From: Streptomyces griseoincarnatus | GTDB lineage: Bacteria > Actinomycetota > Actinomycetes > Streptomycetales > Streptomycetaceae | Length of the DNA stretch: 64,000 nucleotides | Assembly (NCBI GenBank): GCA_014649575.1 | Contig: BMTH01000002.1 | Span: 314,423-378,422 of the forward strand | Reading direction: 5' to 3' | Shown: positions 1 through 7,102 of the stretch, piece after piece | Layout of the letters: every line of letters starts with the position of its first letter | Position numbering within the stretch: position 1 is the first letter of the stretch | The notes under the pieces: generated by a model | The model's input: the letters and a program-made list of their open reading frames with translations, nothing else | Told to the model about the DNA's origin: nothing | Database searches by the model: none | Position numbers and translations under genes: made by a program

Positions 1-725
1 CGGGTGGCGGCGCGCAGCGCCTTGTCCTCGTCGGCGTCGCCGGCCGCCTCGCCGACGAAGATGACGTCGACGTCGGAGACGTAGTTCAGCTCGTGGCCGC
101 CGCACTTGCCCATCGCGATCACCGCGAGCCGGCACATGGCGGCGTCCTCGGGCGCGTCGGCCTCGGCCAGGGCGAGGGCCGCGCGGAGGGTGGCGGTGGC
201 GAGGTCGGCGAGCTCGGCGGCGGTCTGGGAGACCTCGACGGTGCCGCAGACGTCGCGGGCGGCGATGGACAGCAGGCAGCGGCGGTAGGAGACGCGCAGG
301 GCGACCGGGTCGGCGGCGTCGGCGAGGCCGCGTTCGAACTCCTCCACGCCGGGGTGCAGGTCGCGCGGCTCGTAGGTGACGAGGGCCTGCCAGTCGCGGG
401 GGTGCCGGGCCAGGTGCTCGGCGAGCGCCTCGGAGGCACCGAGCACCCCGAGGAGGCGGTCGCGCAGCGGCTTGGCCGCTATCACCGTGTCCAGCAGCTC
501 CTGGCGGTCGGTGGCGCCGTCCTGCGCCTCCAGCAGCCGCACCAGGCCGTGCAGGGCGAGGTCGGGGTCGGCGGTGCCGCCGAGGGCGTCCAGCAGCACC
601 GGGTCGTTGCGGACGGTCGACAGCCCGGGACTGTCGAGGAGGCGTTCGGCGGCCGACGGATCGGTGAAACCGTGCCGCAGCAGCCGCGTGAAGATACTGC
701 TCCTGCGCCCCGGCGCCGACGTCAT
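1..725 (-). CDS. glnE: Bifunctional glutamine synthetase adenylyltransferase/deadenylase, N-terminal part
   Basis: This is the first 241 residues of GlnE; the gene continues beyond base 1. GlnE attaches AMP to, and removes it from, a tyrosine of type-I glutamine synthetase, tuning ammonium assimilation to nitrogen status. The N-terminus ([20 protein letters not shown]) is typical of the actinobacterial protein. The nucleotidyltransferase signature GGHELNYVSDVDV lies at about residues 207-220, with the paired Asp that bind metal. The start at 725 has a purine-rich GAGGGAGG upstream. The gene lies in the same neighbourhood as a second glutamine synthetase (7103-8464), as glnE and glnA2 do in other actinobacteria. 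Truncated by the window edge, not broken. Confidence 0.93.
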   Translation of the reverse strand, partial: MTSAPGRRSSIFTRLLRHGFTDPSAAERLLDSPGLSTVRNDPVLLDALGGTADPDLALHGLVRLLEAQDGATDRQELLDTVIAAKPLRDRLLGVLGASEALAEHLARHPRDWQALVTYEPRDLHPGVEEFERGLADAADPVALRVSYRRCLLSIAARDVCGTVEVSQTAAELADLATATLRAALALAEADAPEDAAMCRLAVIAMGKCGGHELNYVSDVDVIFVGEAAGDADEDKALRAAT

Positions 726-891
726 CCCCGGCCTCCCTCGTGCCTCGGTTCAGGGTCGTACGGCCCTGAGCCTAACCGGAGGACACGATCACGGCCCTGG
801 GGCGGCCCCCGGTGAATTCCGGGACCGGACGGGGTCTGATGGAGAGACCGCGGCTTCGCGGTCGCGTCCCTCCGACCGTCGAGGAGTTCCC

Positions 892-1419
892 ATGACCGAC
901 GTTCCCGACACCCCCGCGGCGCCCGCGGGCCGTCTCGACCCGCGTTACAGCGACCCGACGGCCGGGGCGCCGCCCTGGACGGAGGTGGAGCGGCTGATCG
1001 CGGAGGCGGAGCTGTTCTGGATCTCCACGGTCCGTCCCGACGGCCGGCCGCACGTCACCCCGCTCCCGGCGGTCTGGTCGTCGGGCGCCCTGCACTTCTG
1101 CACCGGGCCCGAGGAACGCAAGGCGCGCAACCTGGCGGAGAACCCCCATGTCGTGCTCACCACAGGCGTCAACACCTGGGCCCGGGGCTACGACGTGGTC
1201 GTGGAGGGCCGCGCGGAACGCGTCAGGGACGACGCGCGTCTGCGCGGACTGGCCGCGCTGTGGGAGGAGAAGTACGGCGACTTCTGGCACTTCGATGTCC
1301 GGGACGGCCATTTCCACCACGGGCCGGGCCTGGCTGTGGTGTTCTCGGTGGCGCCGCACACGGTATTCGGCTTCGGTAAGGGGGAGCCGTTCAGCCAGAC
1401 ACGGTGGCGGTTCGCCTGA
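892..1419 (+). CDS. Pyridoxamine 5'-phosphate oxidase-like (FMN/F420-binding split barrel) protein
   Basis: A 175-residue protein of the PNPOx-like split-barrel superfamily, whose actinobacterial members bind FMN or F420 and reduce or oxidise small molecules. The diagnostic stretch ELFWISTVRPDGRPHVTPL is at about residues 42-60, followed by ARNLAENPHVVLTT (strands and helix of the barrel), both standard for this family. The ATG at 892 has GAGGAG nine bases upstream; the reading frame is open further 5' but overlaps the glnE promoter region, so the short start is preferred. No signal peptide or membrane segment, so cytoplasmic. The VOC-family gene follows 32 bp downstream on the same strand and may be co-transcribed. 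The substrate cannot be read from the sequence. Confidence 0.85.
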   Translation: MTDVPDTPAAPAGRLDPRYSDPTAGAPPWTEVERLIAEAELFWISTVRPDGRPHVTPLPAVWSSGALHFCTGPEERKARNLAENPHVVLTTGVNTWARGYDVVVEGRAERVRDDARLRGLAALWEEKYGDFWHFDVRDGHFHHGPGLAVVFSVAPHTVFGFGKGEPFSQTRWRFA

Positions 1420-1451
1420 CGCGGTACCCGACGAAGGAGCAGGAGGCTCTC

Positions 1452-1892
1452 ATGGACATGACGCTCGAAGTGATCCCGCTGCCGGTGAGCGACATCGACC
1501 GCGCCCGGGACTTCTACCGGGACAAGGTCGGCTTCCACGTCGACATCGACCAGGAGGTCATGCCGGGCATGCGGATCGTCCAGCTGACCCCGCCCGGCTC
1601 CGGCTGCTCGATCGCCCTCGGCGAGAGCATCTGGGAGATGACCCCGGGCCCCACCCCGGCCCCCGGCGCCTACCAGGGCCTCCAGCTCTGCGTCGCCGAC
1701 ATCGAGAAGGCCCACGCGGAGTTCGTCGCGCGCGGCCTGGAGATCTCCGAGCCGGTCCGCTACGCCGACTCCGACGGCGCGACCTTCATGCACTTCACGG
1801 ACCCCGACGGCAACGGCTGGGCGGTCCAGGAGTACCGCAAGCGCGCGACGGAACCGCTGCACAAGCTCCTGTCGGAGCAGGCGGGGGCTTAG
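1452..1892 (+). CDS. VOC superfamily protein (glyoxalase/dioxygenase fold)
   Basis: A 146-residue single VOC domain pair. It opens with LEVIPLPVSDIDRARDFYRD, the usual first beta-alpha of the vicinal-oxygen-chelate fold, and closes with ATFMHFTDPDGNGWAVQEYR, where the DPDGN turn and following aromatic residues mark the second module. VOC proteins are metal-dependent lyases, isomerases, dioxygenases or drug-binding resistance proteins; nothing here fixes the reaction. The ATG at 1452 has a full AGGAGG ten bases upstream. The gene follows the split-barrel protein by 32 bp and its stop overlaps the convergent ribbon-helix-helix gene by 4 bp. Confidence 0.85.
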   Translation: MDMTLEVIPLPVSDIDRARDFYRDKVGFHVDIDQEVMPGMRIVQLTPPGSGCSIALGESIWEMTPGPTPAPGAYQGLQLCVADIEKAHAEFVARGLEISEPVRYADSDGATFMHFTDPDGNGWAVQEYRKRATEPLHKLLSEQAGA

Positions 1893-2086
1893 CGGGCCGG
1901 ACCGCCCAGGTCGAAGGTCTCGTCCCCGGACACGAACGACCCGTCCCGATGGCGGTGCGCCTCCGCGATCCGGTGGATGCCTTCGCGGATCACTTCCGCC
2001 TCCGGCACTCCCAGGCGGACGGCGGCCTCCTTGATGAGGAGCAGGTCTCCGTCGTCCACGTGGAGGGTGATGCGCCTCAGTGCCAT
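1889..2086 (-). CDS. Ribbon-helix-helix (CopG/Arc-like) DNA-binding protein
   Basis: A 65-residue protein starting MALRRITLHVDDGDLLLIKE. This resembles the beta strand and first helix of CopG/RHH antitoxin-like repressors, and the second helix is PEAEVIREGIHRIAEAHRHR. Such proteins bind DNA as dimers through the beta ribbon and often autorepress a toxin-antitoxin operon, but no toxin gene lies next to it here. The frame could start nine codons earlier; the internal ATG at 2086 fits the family length better. It is convergent with the VOC gene and divergent from the HTH gene at 2232. Function as a regulator is inference. Confidence 0.7.
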   Translation of the reverse strand: MALRRITLHVDDGDLLLIKEAAVRLGVPEAEVIREGIHRIAEAHRHRDGSFVSGDETFDLGGPAR

Positions 2087-2231
2087 CTCCGCATGGTAGG
2101 GCGCGCACACCACGAGAGCGGATCGGCGTCACTCGTTGGCATGCAGCGAGGGCCGTTCCCCTCCCCGGGCCTCACCGGCCCGCCTACCGTCGGGCACGTC
2201 GCGATACGACGCGTACGGCAAAGGGGGACGG

Positions 2232-3113
2232 ATGTCGGTGGACGGTGCGGCGGTGCGCCTCGCGGACGAGGCTCAGGCGGACGAACCGGGGTGGGAGGTG
2301 GACCCGGACGACGAGTGGGGGGTGGCCGTCGTCGCCACGGTGGGGCGGCAGTTGAAGCTGCGCCGGGAGGCCGCGGGGATGCGCGCCTGCGACTTCGCGG
2401 CGGCGGTGAAGTACGGGGAGGATCTCGTCTACAAGGTCGAGGGCGGGAAGCGGATTCCCCGGCCCGAGTACCTGGAGAAGGCGGACGAGGTCCTGGGGGC
2501 GGGCGGGCTGATCGCCGCGATGAAGGAGGACGTGGCGAAGGTCCGGTATCCGAAGAGGGTCCGGGAGCTAGCCAAGCTGGAGTCACAGGCCGTGGAGATC
2601 GGCCTGTACAGCAACCACAACGTCCACGGACTGCTGCAGACCGAGGAGCACATGCGCGCGCTGTTCGACGTCTGGCTCCCCGCCCATACCGAGGAGGAGA
2701 CGGAGCGCATGGTGGCCGCCCGGCTGGCCCGGCGGTCGGTCTTCGAGAGGTCACCGGCGCCGATGCTGAGCTTCGTCCAGGAGGAAGTGACGCTCCGCCG
2801 TCCGGTCGGGGGCACAATGGTGTGGCGTCGGCAGCTCGAACGCCTGCTGGAACTCGGGAAGTTGCGGCACGTGTCGATCCAGGTGATGCCGACCGAGGTC
2901 GAGGACCACTTCGGGACGGGTGGGCTGATCGAGGTGCTGAAGTTCGCGGACGGCACCGCGGTGGGGCGGTCCGACGGGGCGTTCGCCGGTCGGCCGGTGA
3001 CCGATCCGAAGCAGTTGAGGATCCTCGAACTGCGTTATGGCATGATCCGCGCCCAGGCCCTCACGCCCCGGGAATCGCGGGCCTTCATCGAGCAGATGCT
3101 TGGAGAGTCATGA
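2232..3113 (+). CDS. Helix-turn-helix regulator with DUF5753 domain (WhiJ-like)
   Basis: A 293-residue regulator. An XRE-type HTH occupies about residues 40-95 (GRQLKLRREAAGMRACDFAA followed by the recognition helix region). The DUF5753 domain fills the rest, with its hallmark LYSNHNVHGLLQTEEHMRAL, RQLERLLELGKLRHVSIQVM and a C-terminal SRAFIEQMLGES. Streptomyces carry dozens of these, each paired with a small DUF397 protein; the best known, WhiJ, represses development. The ATG at 2232 follows AAAGGGGGA; longer upstream frames lack a ribosome site. The stop overlaps the DUF397 start as ATGA, so the two are translationally coupled. A second such module lies at 53372-54504. Confidence 0.9.
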   Translation: MSVDGAAVRLADEAQADEPGWEVDPDDEWGVAVVATVGRQLKLRREAAGMRACDFAAAVKYGEDLVYKVEGGKRIPRPEYLEKADEVLGAGGLIAAMKEDVAKVRYPKRVRELAKLESQAVEIGLYSNHNVHGLLQTEEHMRALFDVWLPAHTEEETERMVAARLARRSVFERSPAPMLSFVQEEVTLRRPVGGTMVWRRQLERLLELGKLRHVSIQVMPTEVEDHFGTGGLIEVLKFADGTAVGRSDGAFAGRPVTDPKQLRILELRYGMIRAQALTPRESRAFIEQMLGES

Positions 3114-3313
3114 CCCACACCCCTGAGCGGGACGCCCTGACACTGCCGTGGTTCCGGAGCAGCTACAGCAGCAGCGGGGACGGAAACGACTGCGTAGAGG
3201 TCGCGACAGCCCCCGGTACCGTCCACGTCCGGGACTCCAAAGCCCCCGACGGCCCCCGCCTCACCGTCACGTCCGCCGCGTGGAGCCGCTTCGTGTCGCA
3301 CAGCGCCTGCTGA
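3110..3313 (+). CDS. DUF397 small protein, partner of the upstream HTH regulator
   Basis: A 67-residue protein with the complete DUF397 pattern: LPWFRSSYSSSGDGNDCVEV, then VHVRDSKAPDGPRLTV and a terminal AWSRFV. In Streptomyces these proteins are coded directly after a DUF5753 HTH protein and are thought to modulate its DNA binding, in an antitoxin-like or anti-regulator role. The start codon shares bases with the stop of the HTH gene (ATGA). A GC-rich hairpin a few bases after the stop ends the operon. No membrane segment or signal. Confidence 0.9.
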   Translation: MTHTPERDALTLPWFRSSYSSSGDGNDCVEVATAPGTVHVRDSKAPDGPRLTVTSAAWSRFVSHSAC

Positions 3314-3316
3314 GGC

Positions 3317-3341
3317 GGGGGCCGCCGCGAGGACGGCCCCC
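3317..3341. terminator. Bidirectional hairpin terminator
   Basis: An 8-bp perfect stem, GGGGGCCG paired with CGGCCCCC, around a 9-nt loop. It sits between the convergent DUF397 and pectate lyase genes (stops at 3313 and 3349) and so can end both. There is no U-tract, as is usual in Streptomyces. Confidence 0.75.
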
Positions 3342-3348
3342 GGGTGTG

Positions 3349-4911
3349 TCAGCTCGCGTACGTCTCGAACTCCGCGATGCGCGGGGTGCCCGAGGCGTTG
3401 GTGATCTCCAGAGTGATCTTGCGCAGGGAGACCGGGGAGAAGCCGACCGTGCCCGCTCCGCTGCCGGAGGCCAGGACCGCGCCCGTGTCGTGGTTGAGCA
3501 GGCGGTAGGCGCCTATGGTGCCCGAGCCGGAGGCCAGGCGGATGTTGACCTTCGACACGGTGGTGGCACTCCCCCACTTCACCGAGACCGCGCCGGTCGA
3601 GCCGGACGGCGACCAGTAGGTGCTCGTACTGCCGTCGATCACGTTGCCGTAGCTGGTGCCGGAGGCCTTGGAGGAGCCGTCGGCGCCCGCGCCGAGGCTG
3701 AGGTTGGTGCCGGCCGGCGGGTCGGTGGGGCCGGGGTCGGTCGGCTCACCCGGGTCCGTCGGGCCGGGGTCGGTCGGGCCGGGGTCGGTCGGGTCCGGGC
3801 TCTGCGGGGTGCAGCTGCCGTCCGACACCTTCAGGCCCTTGCCCGCGCCCGCCGTCTGCGCCACCACGCTCGGCACGCAGTTCGCGCCGTCCAGGGTGAA
3901 GCCGTACGGGATGCTCACCGACGTGTTCGACGTCGGGTTCGGGCCCGCCGGGTTGTGGTCGCCGCTGCGCGAGGACCACGTGACGTTGTCGAAGACGTTG
4001 CCGCCGACCTGCCAGTAGCCGGCCTCGTCGGTGTAGAAGGTGCCGAGGACGTCCTTGGAGTCCTCGAAGTAGTTGTTGTCCACCTTGGCGCGGGCGCCGG
4101 CGCGGGAGTTGATGCCGGAGTCGTTCAGCCGCTTGTAGTGGTTGTTGTACATGTGGGCGATGCCACCGCGCAGCAGGGGCGCACGGGAGTCGATGTTCTC
4201 GTACAGGTTGTGATGGAAGGTCACGTACCCGTTGGAGCGGTCGCTCTCGCTGGAGCCGATGAGGCCGCCGCGCCCGGAGTTGCGCAGGACGCTGTACGAC
4301 AGCGTCACGTACTGGGTGTTGTCCTTCATGTCGAACAGGCCGTCGTAGCCCTCGGACTCACCGCCGGACGCCTCCAGCGTCACGTGGTCCACCCAGACGT
4401 TCCTGACATCGCTTTCCATGCCGATGGCGTCACCGCCGTTCGACGTGGGCGAGCCGGACTTCTTGACGTTCCGGACGGTCACGTTCTGGATGACGATGTT
4501 GCCGGCCTCGCGGATGTGGATGCCGAGCTGGTCGAAGACCGCGCCGCTGCCGACGCCCACGATGGTGACGTTGCTGATCTGCTTCAGCTCGATCTTGTCG
4601 GCGGCGGTGTTGCAGCTGGAGCCCGACACCTTGGTCGTGTTGCCGTGGTTGATGGTGCCCTCGACCTGGATGGTGATCGGGGTCGAGCTGCTGGCCCGGC
4701 CGCAGAGGGCCTGGTGGATGGCGGTGCCGGTGGTGGCGCGGACCGTCTGTCCGCCCGCGCCGCCGGTGGTCCCGCCGTTCTGGGTCGCGTAGCCGGTGAC
4801 CCCTCCGGTGGCGGCGGACGCGGTGGTCGTGGACAGCGCCACACCGGTGGCGGCCGTCAGCGCCCCGGCGGCCAGTAACGCGGAGAGCCGCACGGCGACT
4901 GCTCGTCTCAT
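3349..4911 (-). CDS. Secreted pectate lyase (PL1 family) with C-terminal discoidin-like carbohydrate-binding domain
   Basis: A 520-residue exported enzyme that should cleave polygalacturonate by beta-elimination. A Sec signal runs to about residue 34 (RLSALLAAGALTAATG then ASAA). The parallel beta-helix fills about 40-350 with PL1 landmarks: VWVDHVTLE, the Ca-binding EGYDGLFDMKD, and SRAPLLRGGIAHMYNNHY carrying the catalytic-type Arg. A DPGPTDPGPTD linker leads to a domain of about 130 residues (NLSLGAGADGSSKAS through RIAEFETYAS) resembling F5/8 type C or CBM32/35-like modules. The start at 4911 has GAAAGG upstream; an ATG 17 codons earlier lacks one and would spoil the signal peptide. A LacI-type operator lies about 100 bp upstream of the start. 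Confidence 0.92.
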   Translation of the reverse strand: MRRAVAVRLSALLAAGALTAATGVALSTTTASAATGGVTGYATQNGGTTGGAGGQTVRATTGTAIHQALCGRASSSTPITIQVEGTINHGNTTKVSGSSCNTAADKIELKQISNVTIVGVGSGAVFDQLGIHIREAGNIVIQNVTVRNVKKSGSPTSNGGDAIGMESDVRNVWVDHVTLEASGGESEGYDGLFDMKDNTQYVTLSYSVLRNSGRGGLIGSSESDRSNGYVTFHHNLYENIDSRAPLLRGGIAHMYNNHYKRLNDSGINSRAGARAKVDNNYFEDSKDVLGTFYTDEAGYWQVGGNVFDNVTWSSRSGDHNPAGPNPTSNTSVSIPYGFTLDGANCVPSVVAQTAGAGKGLKVSDGSCTPQSPDPTDPGPTDPGPTDPGEPTDPGPTDPPAGTNLSLGAGADGSSKASGTSYGNVIDGSTSTYWSPSGSTGAVSVKWGSATTVSKVNIRLASGSGTIGAYRLLNHDTGAVLASGSGAGTVGFSPVSLRKITLEITNASGTPRIAEFETYAS

Positions 4912-5011
4912 GGTCGTGTTCGCCTTTCGTCGTTCACTGTCACGGAGGTCTGTCATGGGCATGTCAGTGACATCGATGAGGGTGGGCGGGGTGCGCCTGA
5001 CCCATCGATTG

Positions 5012-5025
5012 AGAAAGCGCTTTCT
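5012..5025 (-). promoter_or_regulatory. LacI-family type operator upstream of the pectate lyase
   Basis: A perfect 14-bp palindrome, AGAAAGCGCTTTCT, with the central CG step typical of LacI/GalR operators. It is about 100 bp upstream of the pectate lyase start. A sugar-responsive repressor encoded elsewhere is the likely binder; this is inference. The rest of 4912-5234 (about 320 bp) holds only promoter-type sequence for the pectate lyase and DinB genes. Confidence 0.6.
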
Positions 5026-5234
5026 GTCTGTGTGTCGCGACAGTAGAGGCGCGACAGCGGGCTGGCAAGGTTCCGCGCGAGAGCGGAGCGGGGCGTTCCG
5101 AATCGCGGCGCGGGGGGCCGCCGCAACTAGGACAGGATCCGACCTACACGGCTTCTAACGTGTCTCTCGTCGCGCCGGACGCGTACGGCACGCAGCGCAC
5201 GAGATCACCGAACTGACCGATGAAGGCGGAAACC

Positions 5235-5792
5235 ATGACCGTGAACCAGCTGACCACCGACCAGTCCGCCGAGGCCCCCGCCGTCACGGACGAGCGTGCC
5301 GACCTGCTGAGGACGCTCGCCGAGCACCGGCACTTCCTGCGGTTCACCACGCGTGACCTCACCGACGAGCAGGCAAGCCTGAGGACGACGAAGAGCGCAC
5401 TGTGCCTGGGCGGCCTGATCAAGCACGTCGCCTCGATGGAACGGATGTGGGTGCGCTTCATCCTGGAGGGCCCGTCGGCGATGCCGGACTTCACGGAGAT
5501 GACGGAGGAGGACTTCGCACGCCGGGCCGACGAGTTCAGGATGCTGCCCGGCGAGACGCTGGCCGGCGTCCTGGACGCGTACGCGGAGGTGGCCCGCCGC
5601 ACGGAGGAGGTCGTCGCGGGCCTCCCCGACCTGAACGCGTCGTGGCCGCTGCCGAAGGCGCCGTGGTTCGAGGGTCAGCCCGAGTGGAGCGCGCGGCGGG
5701 CGCTGCTGCACATCCTCGCGGAGACGGCCCAGCACGCGGGGCACGCGGACATCGTCCGGGAGGCGCTGGACGGGGCGAAGACGATGGGGTGA
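5235..5792 (+). CDS. DinB-family (DUF664) metal-binding protein
   Basis: A 185-residue four-helix-bundle protein of the DinB/DUF664 type, a superfamily including mycothiol-dependent enzymes. The three metal-binding positions are visible: LIKHVASMERMW (His in helix 2) and ETAQHAGHADIVRE (HxxxH-like pair in helix 4). The typical ARRALLHILAETAQHAGH block is near the C-terminus. Starts at 5220 and 5235 are both possible; AAGGCGGA lies just upstream of 5235 and nothing resembling a ribosome site precedes 5220, so 5235 is chosen. The gene stands alone, with a strong terminator 25 bp after the stop. Mycothiol-dependent chemistry is a family-level guess. Confidence 0.87.
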   Translation: MTVNQLTTDQSAEAPAVTDERADLLRTLAEHRHFLRFTTRDLTDEQASLRTTKSALCLGGLIKHVASMERMWVRFILEGPSAMPDFTEMTEEDFARRADEFRMLPGETLAGVLDAYAEVARRTEEVVAGLPDLNASWPLPKAPWFEGQPEWSARRALLHILAETAQHAGHADIVREALDGAKTMG

Positions 5793-5816
5793 CGGCCCGG
5801 GCCGCCGTAGAGGCGA

Positions 5817-5849
5817 ACGGGGCCGGCGGTCGTCGACCGTCGGCCCCGT
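5817..5849 (+). terminator. Hairpin terminator of the DinB gene
   Basis: Stem ACGGGGCCGGCGGT pairs with ACCGTCGGCCCCGT (14 bp with one G-U) around the loop CGTCG. It begins 25 bp after the DinB stop. Confidence 0.75.
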
Positions 5850-5936
5850 GGCCTCGGTCCCAGCTGGTCGCGCAGGCCAGGACCCACCTCGTCGGTCGCG
5901 CCGGCCACTTCGGATGTCCTCCGTGCCGGCGCGCGG

Positions 5937-5970
5937 ACGGCCCGGGCCCCCGCAGCGGGCCCGGGACCGT
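5937..5970 (-). terminator. Probable terminator downstream of the isochorismatase-like gene
   Basis: CCCGGGCCC pairs with GGGCCCGGG, extended by ACGG/CCGT across a one-base bulge, around a 7-nt loop. It lies 156 bp beyond the stop of the minus-strand isochorismatase-like gene. The remainder of the 333-bp gap 5793-6125 shows no gene. Confidence 0.5.
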
Positions 5971-6125
5971 GAACGATCAGCAGCGCGGCCGAGGACGCCG
6001 TCCCGGCCGTCGGCGTCCTGACGCCGGGTCGCACAGGCCGGGACCTGCCGGACGCTCGTTGCCGCCGACAGCGGGTCAGCGACAGGGGGCGGCAGCCGAC
6101 ATGGAGCGGCGCCGGGGCTGCGAGG

Positions 6126-6782
6126 TCAGGCCACTTCTCCGGCGGGCGTGGCCAGAAGCTGCATCTCCCAGGCGAAGGCCACAGCGCTGGCACCGCCGTG
6201 CTGCGCCTGGACCTCGGCGACGCCCTGCACGGTCTCCTCGCGGGCCCAGTCCCGCTGCCACTCGCCCAGCGCGGCCATCCAGGTGATCGGAACCACGCCC
6301 GCCTGGACCATGCGCTGCACCGCCACGTCGTGGGCCTCCTTCGAGACACCGCCCGACGCGTCGGTGACGACGAAGACCTCGAAGCCCTCGCCCGCCGCCT
6401 GTATCGCCGGCATGGCCACACAAATCTCCGTCCAGAGGCCGGCAAGGATCAGCTTCTTGCGTCCGGTCGCCTTGACGGCGTCCACGACACGCTCGTCCTG
6501 CCAGGTGTTGATCAAGGTCCTGTTGATCGGCTTCTGGTCGGGGAACACATCCCGCAGACCCTGGAGAAGAAGGCCGCCGCGCTCCTCCACGACGGTCGTC
6601 AGGATGGTCGGCACGTCGAACACCTTCGCGGCCTTGGCCAGTCCGACGACGTTGTTGACGACCATCGTCGGTTCATGGCTGTGCAGGTTGGCGACCTGGA
6701 ACGGCTGGTGGTCGATGAGGACGAGCACGCTCTCCTCGGGCGTCAGCAGCGCGCCGAGTCCGGCCTTGTTCCCAGTACTCAC
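6126..6782 (-). CDS. Isochorismatase-like cysteine hydrolase (YcaC type)
   Basis: A 218-residue hydrolase of the isochorismatase/nicotinamidase superfamily, closest in pattern to YcaC-like amidohydrolases. The catalytic triad can be placed: Asp in VLVLIDHQPFQ (about 24), Lys in GRKKLILAGLWTE (about 107) and the nucleophile Cys in TEICVAMPAIQAA (about 118). The C-terminal extension WQRDWAREETVQGVAE is characteristic of the YcaC branch. Cytoplasmic. The start at 6782 has GAAGGAGAA upstream. The gene is transcribed alone from a promoter flanked by two matching palindromes, so it is probably controlled by a dimeric repressor. The substrate is unknown; isochorismate itself is unlikely. Confidence 0.88.
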   Translation of the reverse strand: MSTGNKAGLGALLTPEESVLVLIDHQPFQVANLHSHEPTMVVNNVVGLAKAAKVFDVPTILTTVVEERGGLLLQGLRDVFPDQKPINRTLINTWQDERVVDAVKATGRKKLILAGLWTEICVAMPAIQAAGEGFEVFVVTDASGGVSKEAHDVAVQRMVQAGVVPITWMAALGEWQRDWAREETVQGVAEVQAQHGGASAVAFAWEMQLLATPAGEVA

Positions 6783-6895
6783 GTGGCGTTCTCCTTCTGG
6801 AGCCTCGCGTCAGCGGGCCTCCGGCAGCACCCGGTGTCCCGGTGCCCCGCAGGGAGGGACACGGACGGCCGGACCGGCGACCCCCACCATTTGGT

Positions 6896-6938
6896 TGACG
6901 CGTCATCCAAGCTAGGCGTTCGGTGATTGATGCGTCAA
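6896..6938 (-). promoter_or_regulatory. Promoter with twin palindromic operators for the isochorismatase-like gene
   Basis: On the minus strand TTGACG (6938-6933) and TAGCTT (6914-6909) form a -35/-10 pair with an 18-bp spacer. Two related palindromes bracket it: TGACGCGTCA at 6896-6905, where transcription should start, and TGATGCGTCA at 6928-6937, over the -35. Their centres are exactly 32 bp apart, three helical turns. This layout fits repression by a dimer pair, for example MarR or TetR type; the protein is not identified. Confidence 0.6.
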
Positions 6939-7033
6939 CTACCCTCCGTCGGCCGGGATTCGGGCGAGCACGGAGCACTGCCGGACCGCGCGCCGACAAG
7001 GGCCTGCACGCGCCACCGGGCCCGTAGACGCAC

Positions 7034-7068
7034 GGAGGGGCGGACGGTCCGTGACCGTCCGCCCCTCC
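7034..7068 (-). terminator. Terminator of glnA2
   Basis: A perfect 15-bp stem (GGAGGGGCGGACGGT with its complement) around the loop CCGTG, 35 bp beyond the glnA2 stop. Confidence 0.85.
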
Positions 7069-7102
7069 TGCCGATTCAGCGGAACCAGGCGCTGACCCGC
7101 GC

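Noticed and set aside
1..815. Plus-strand frames across the glnE region
   Set aside because: Antisense to the clear GlnE reading frame.
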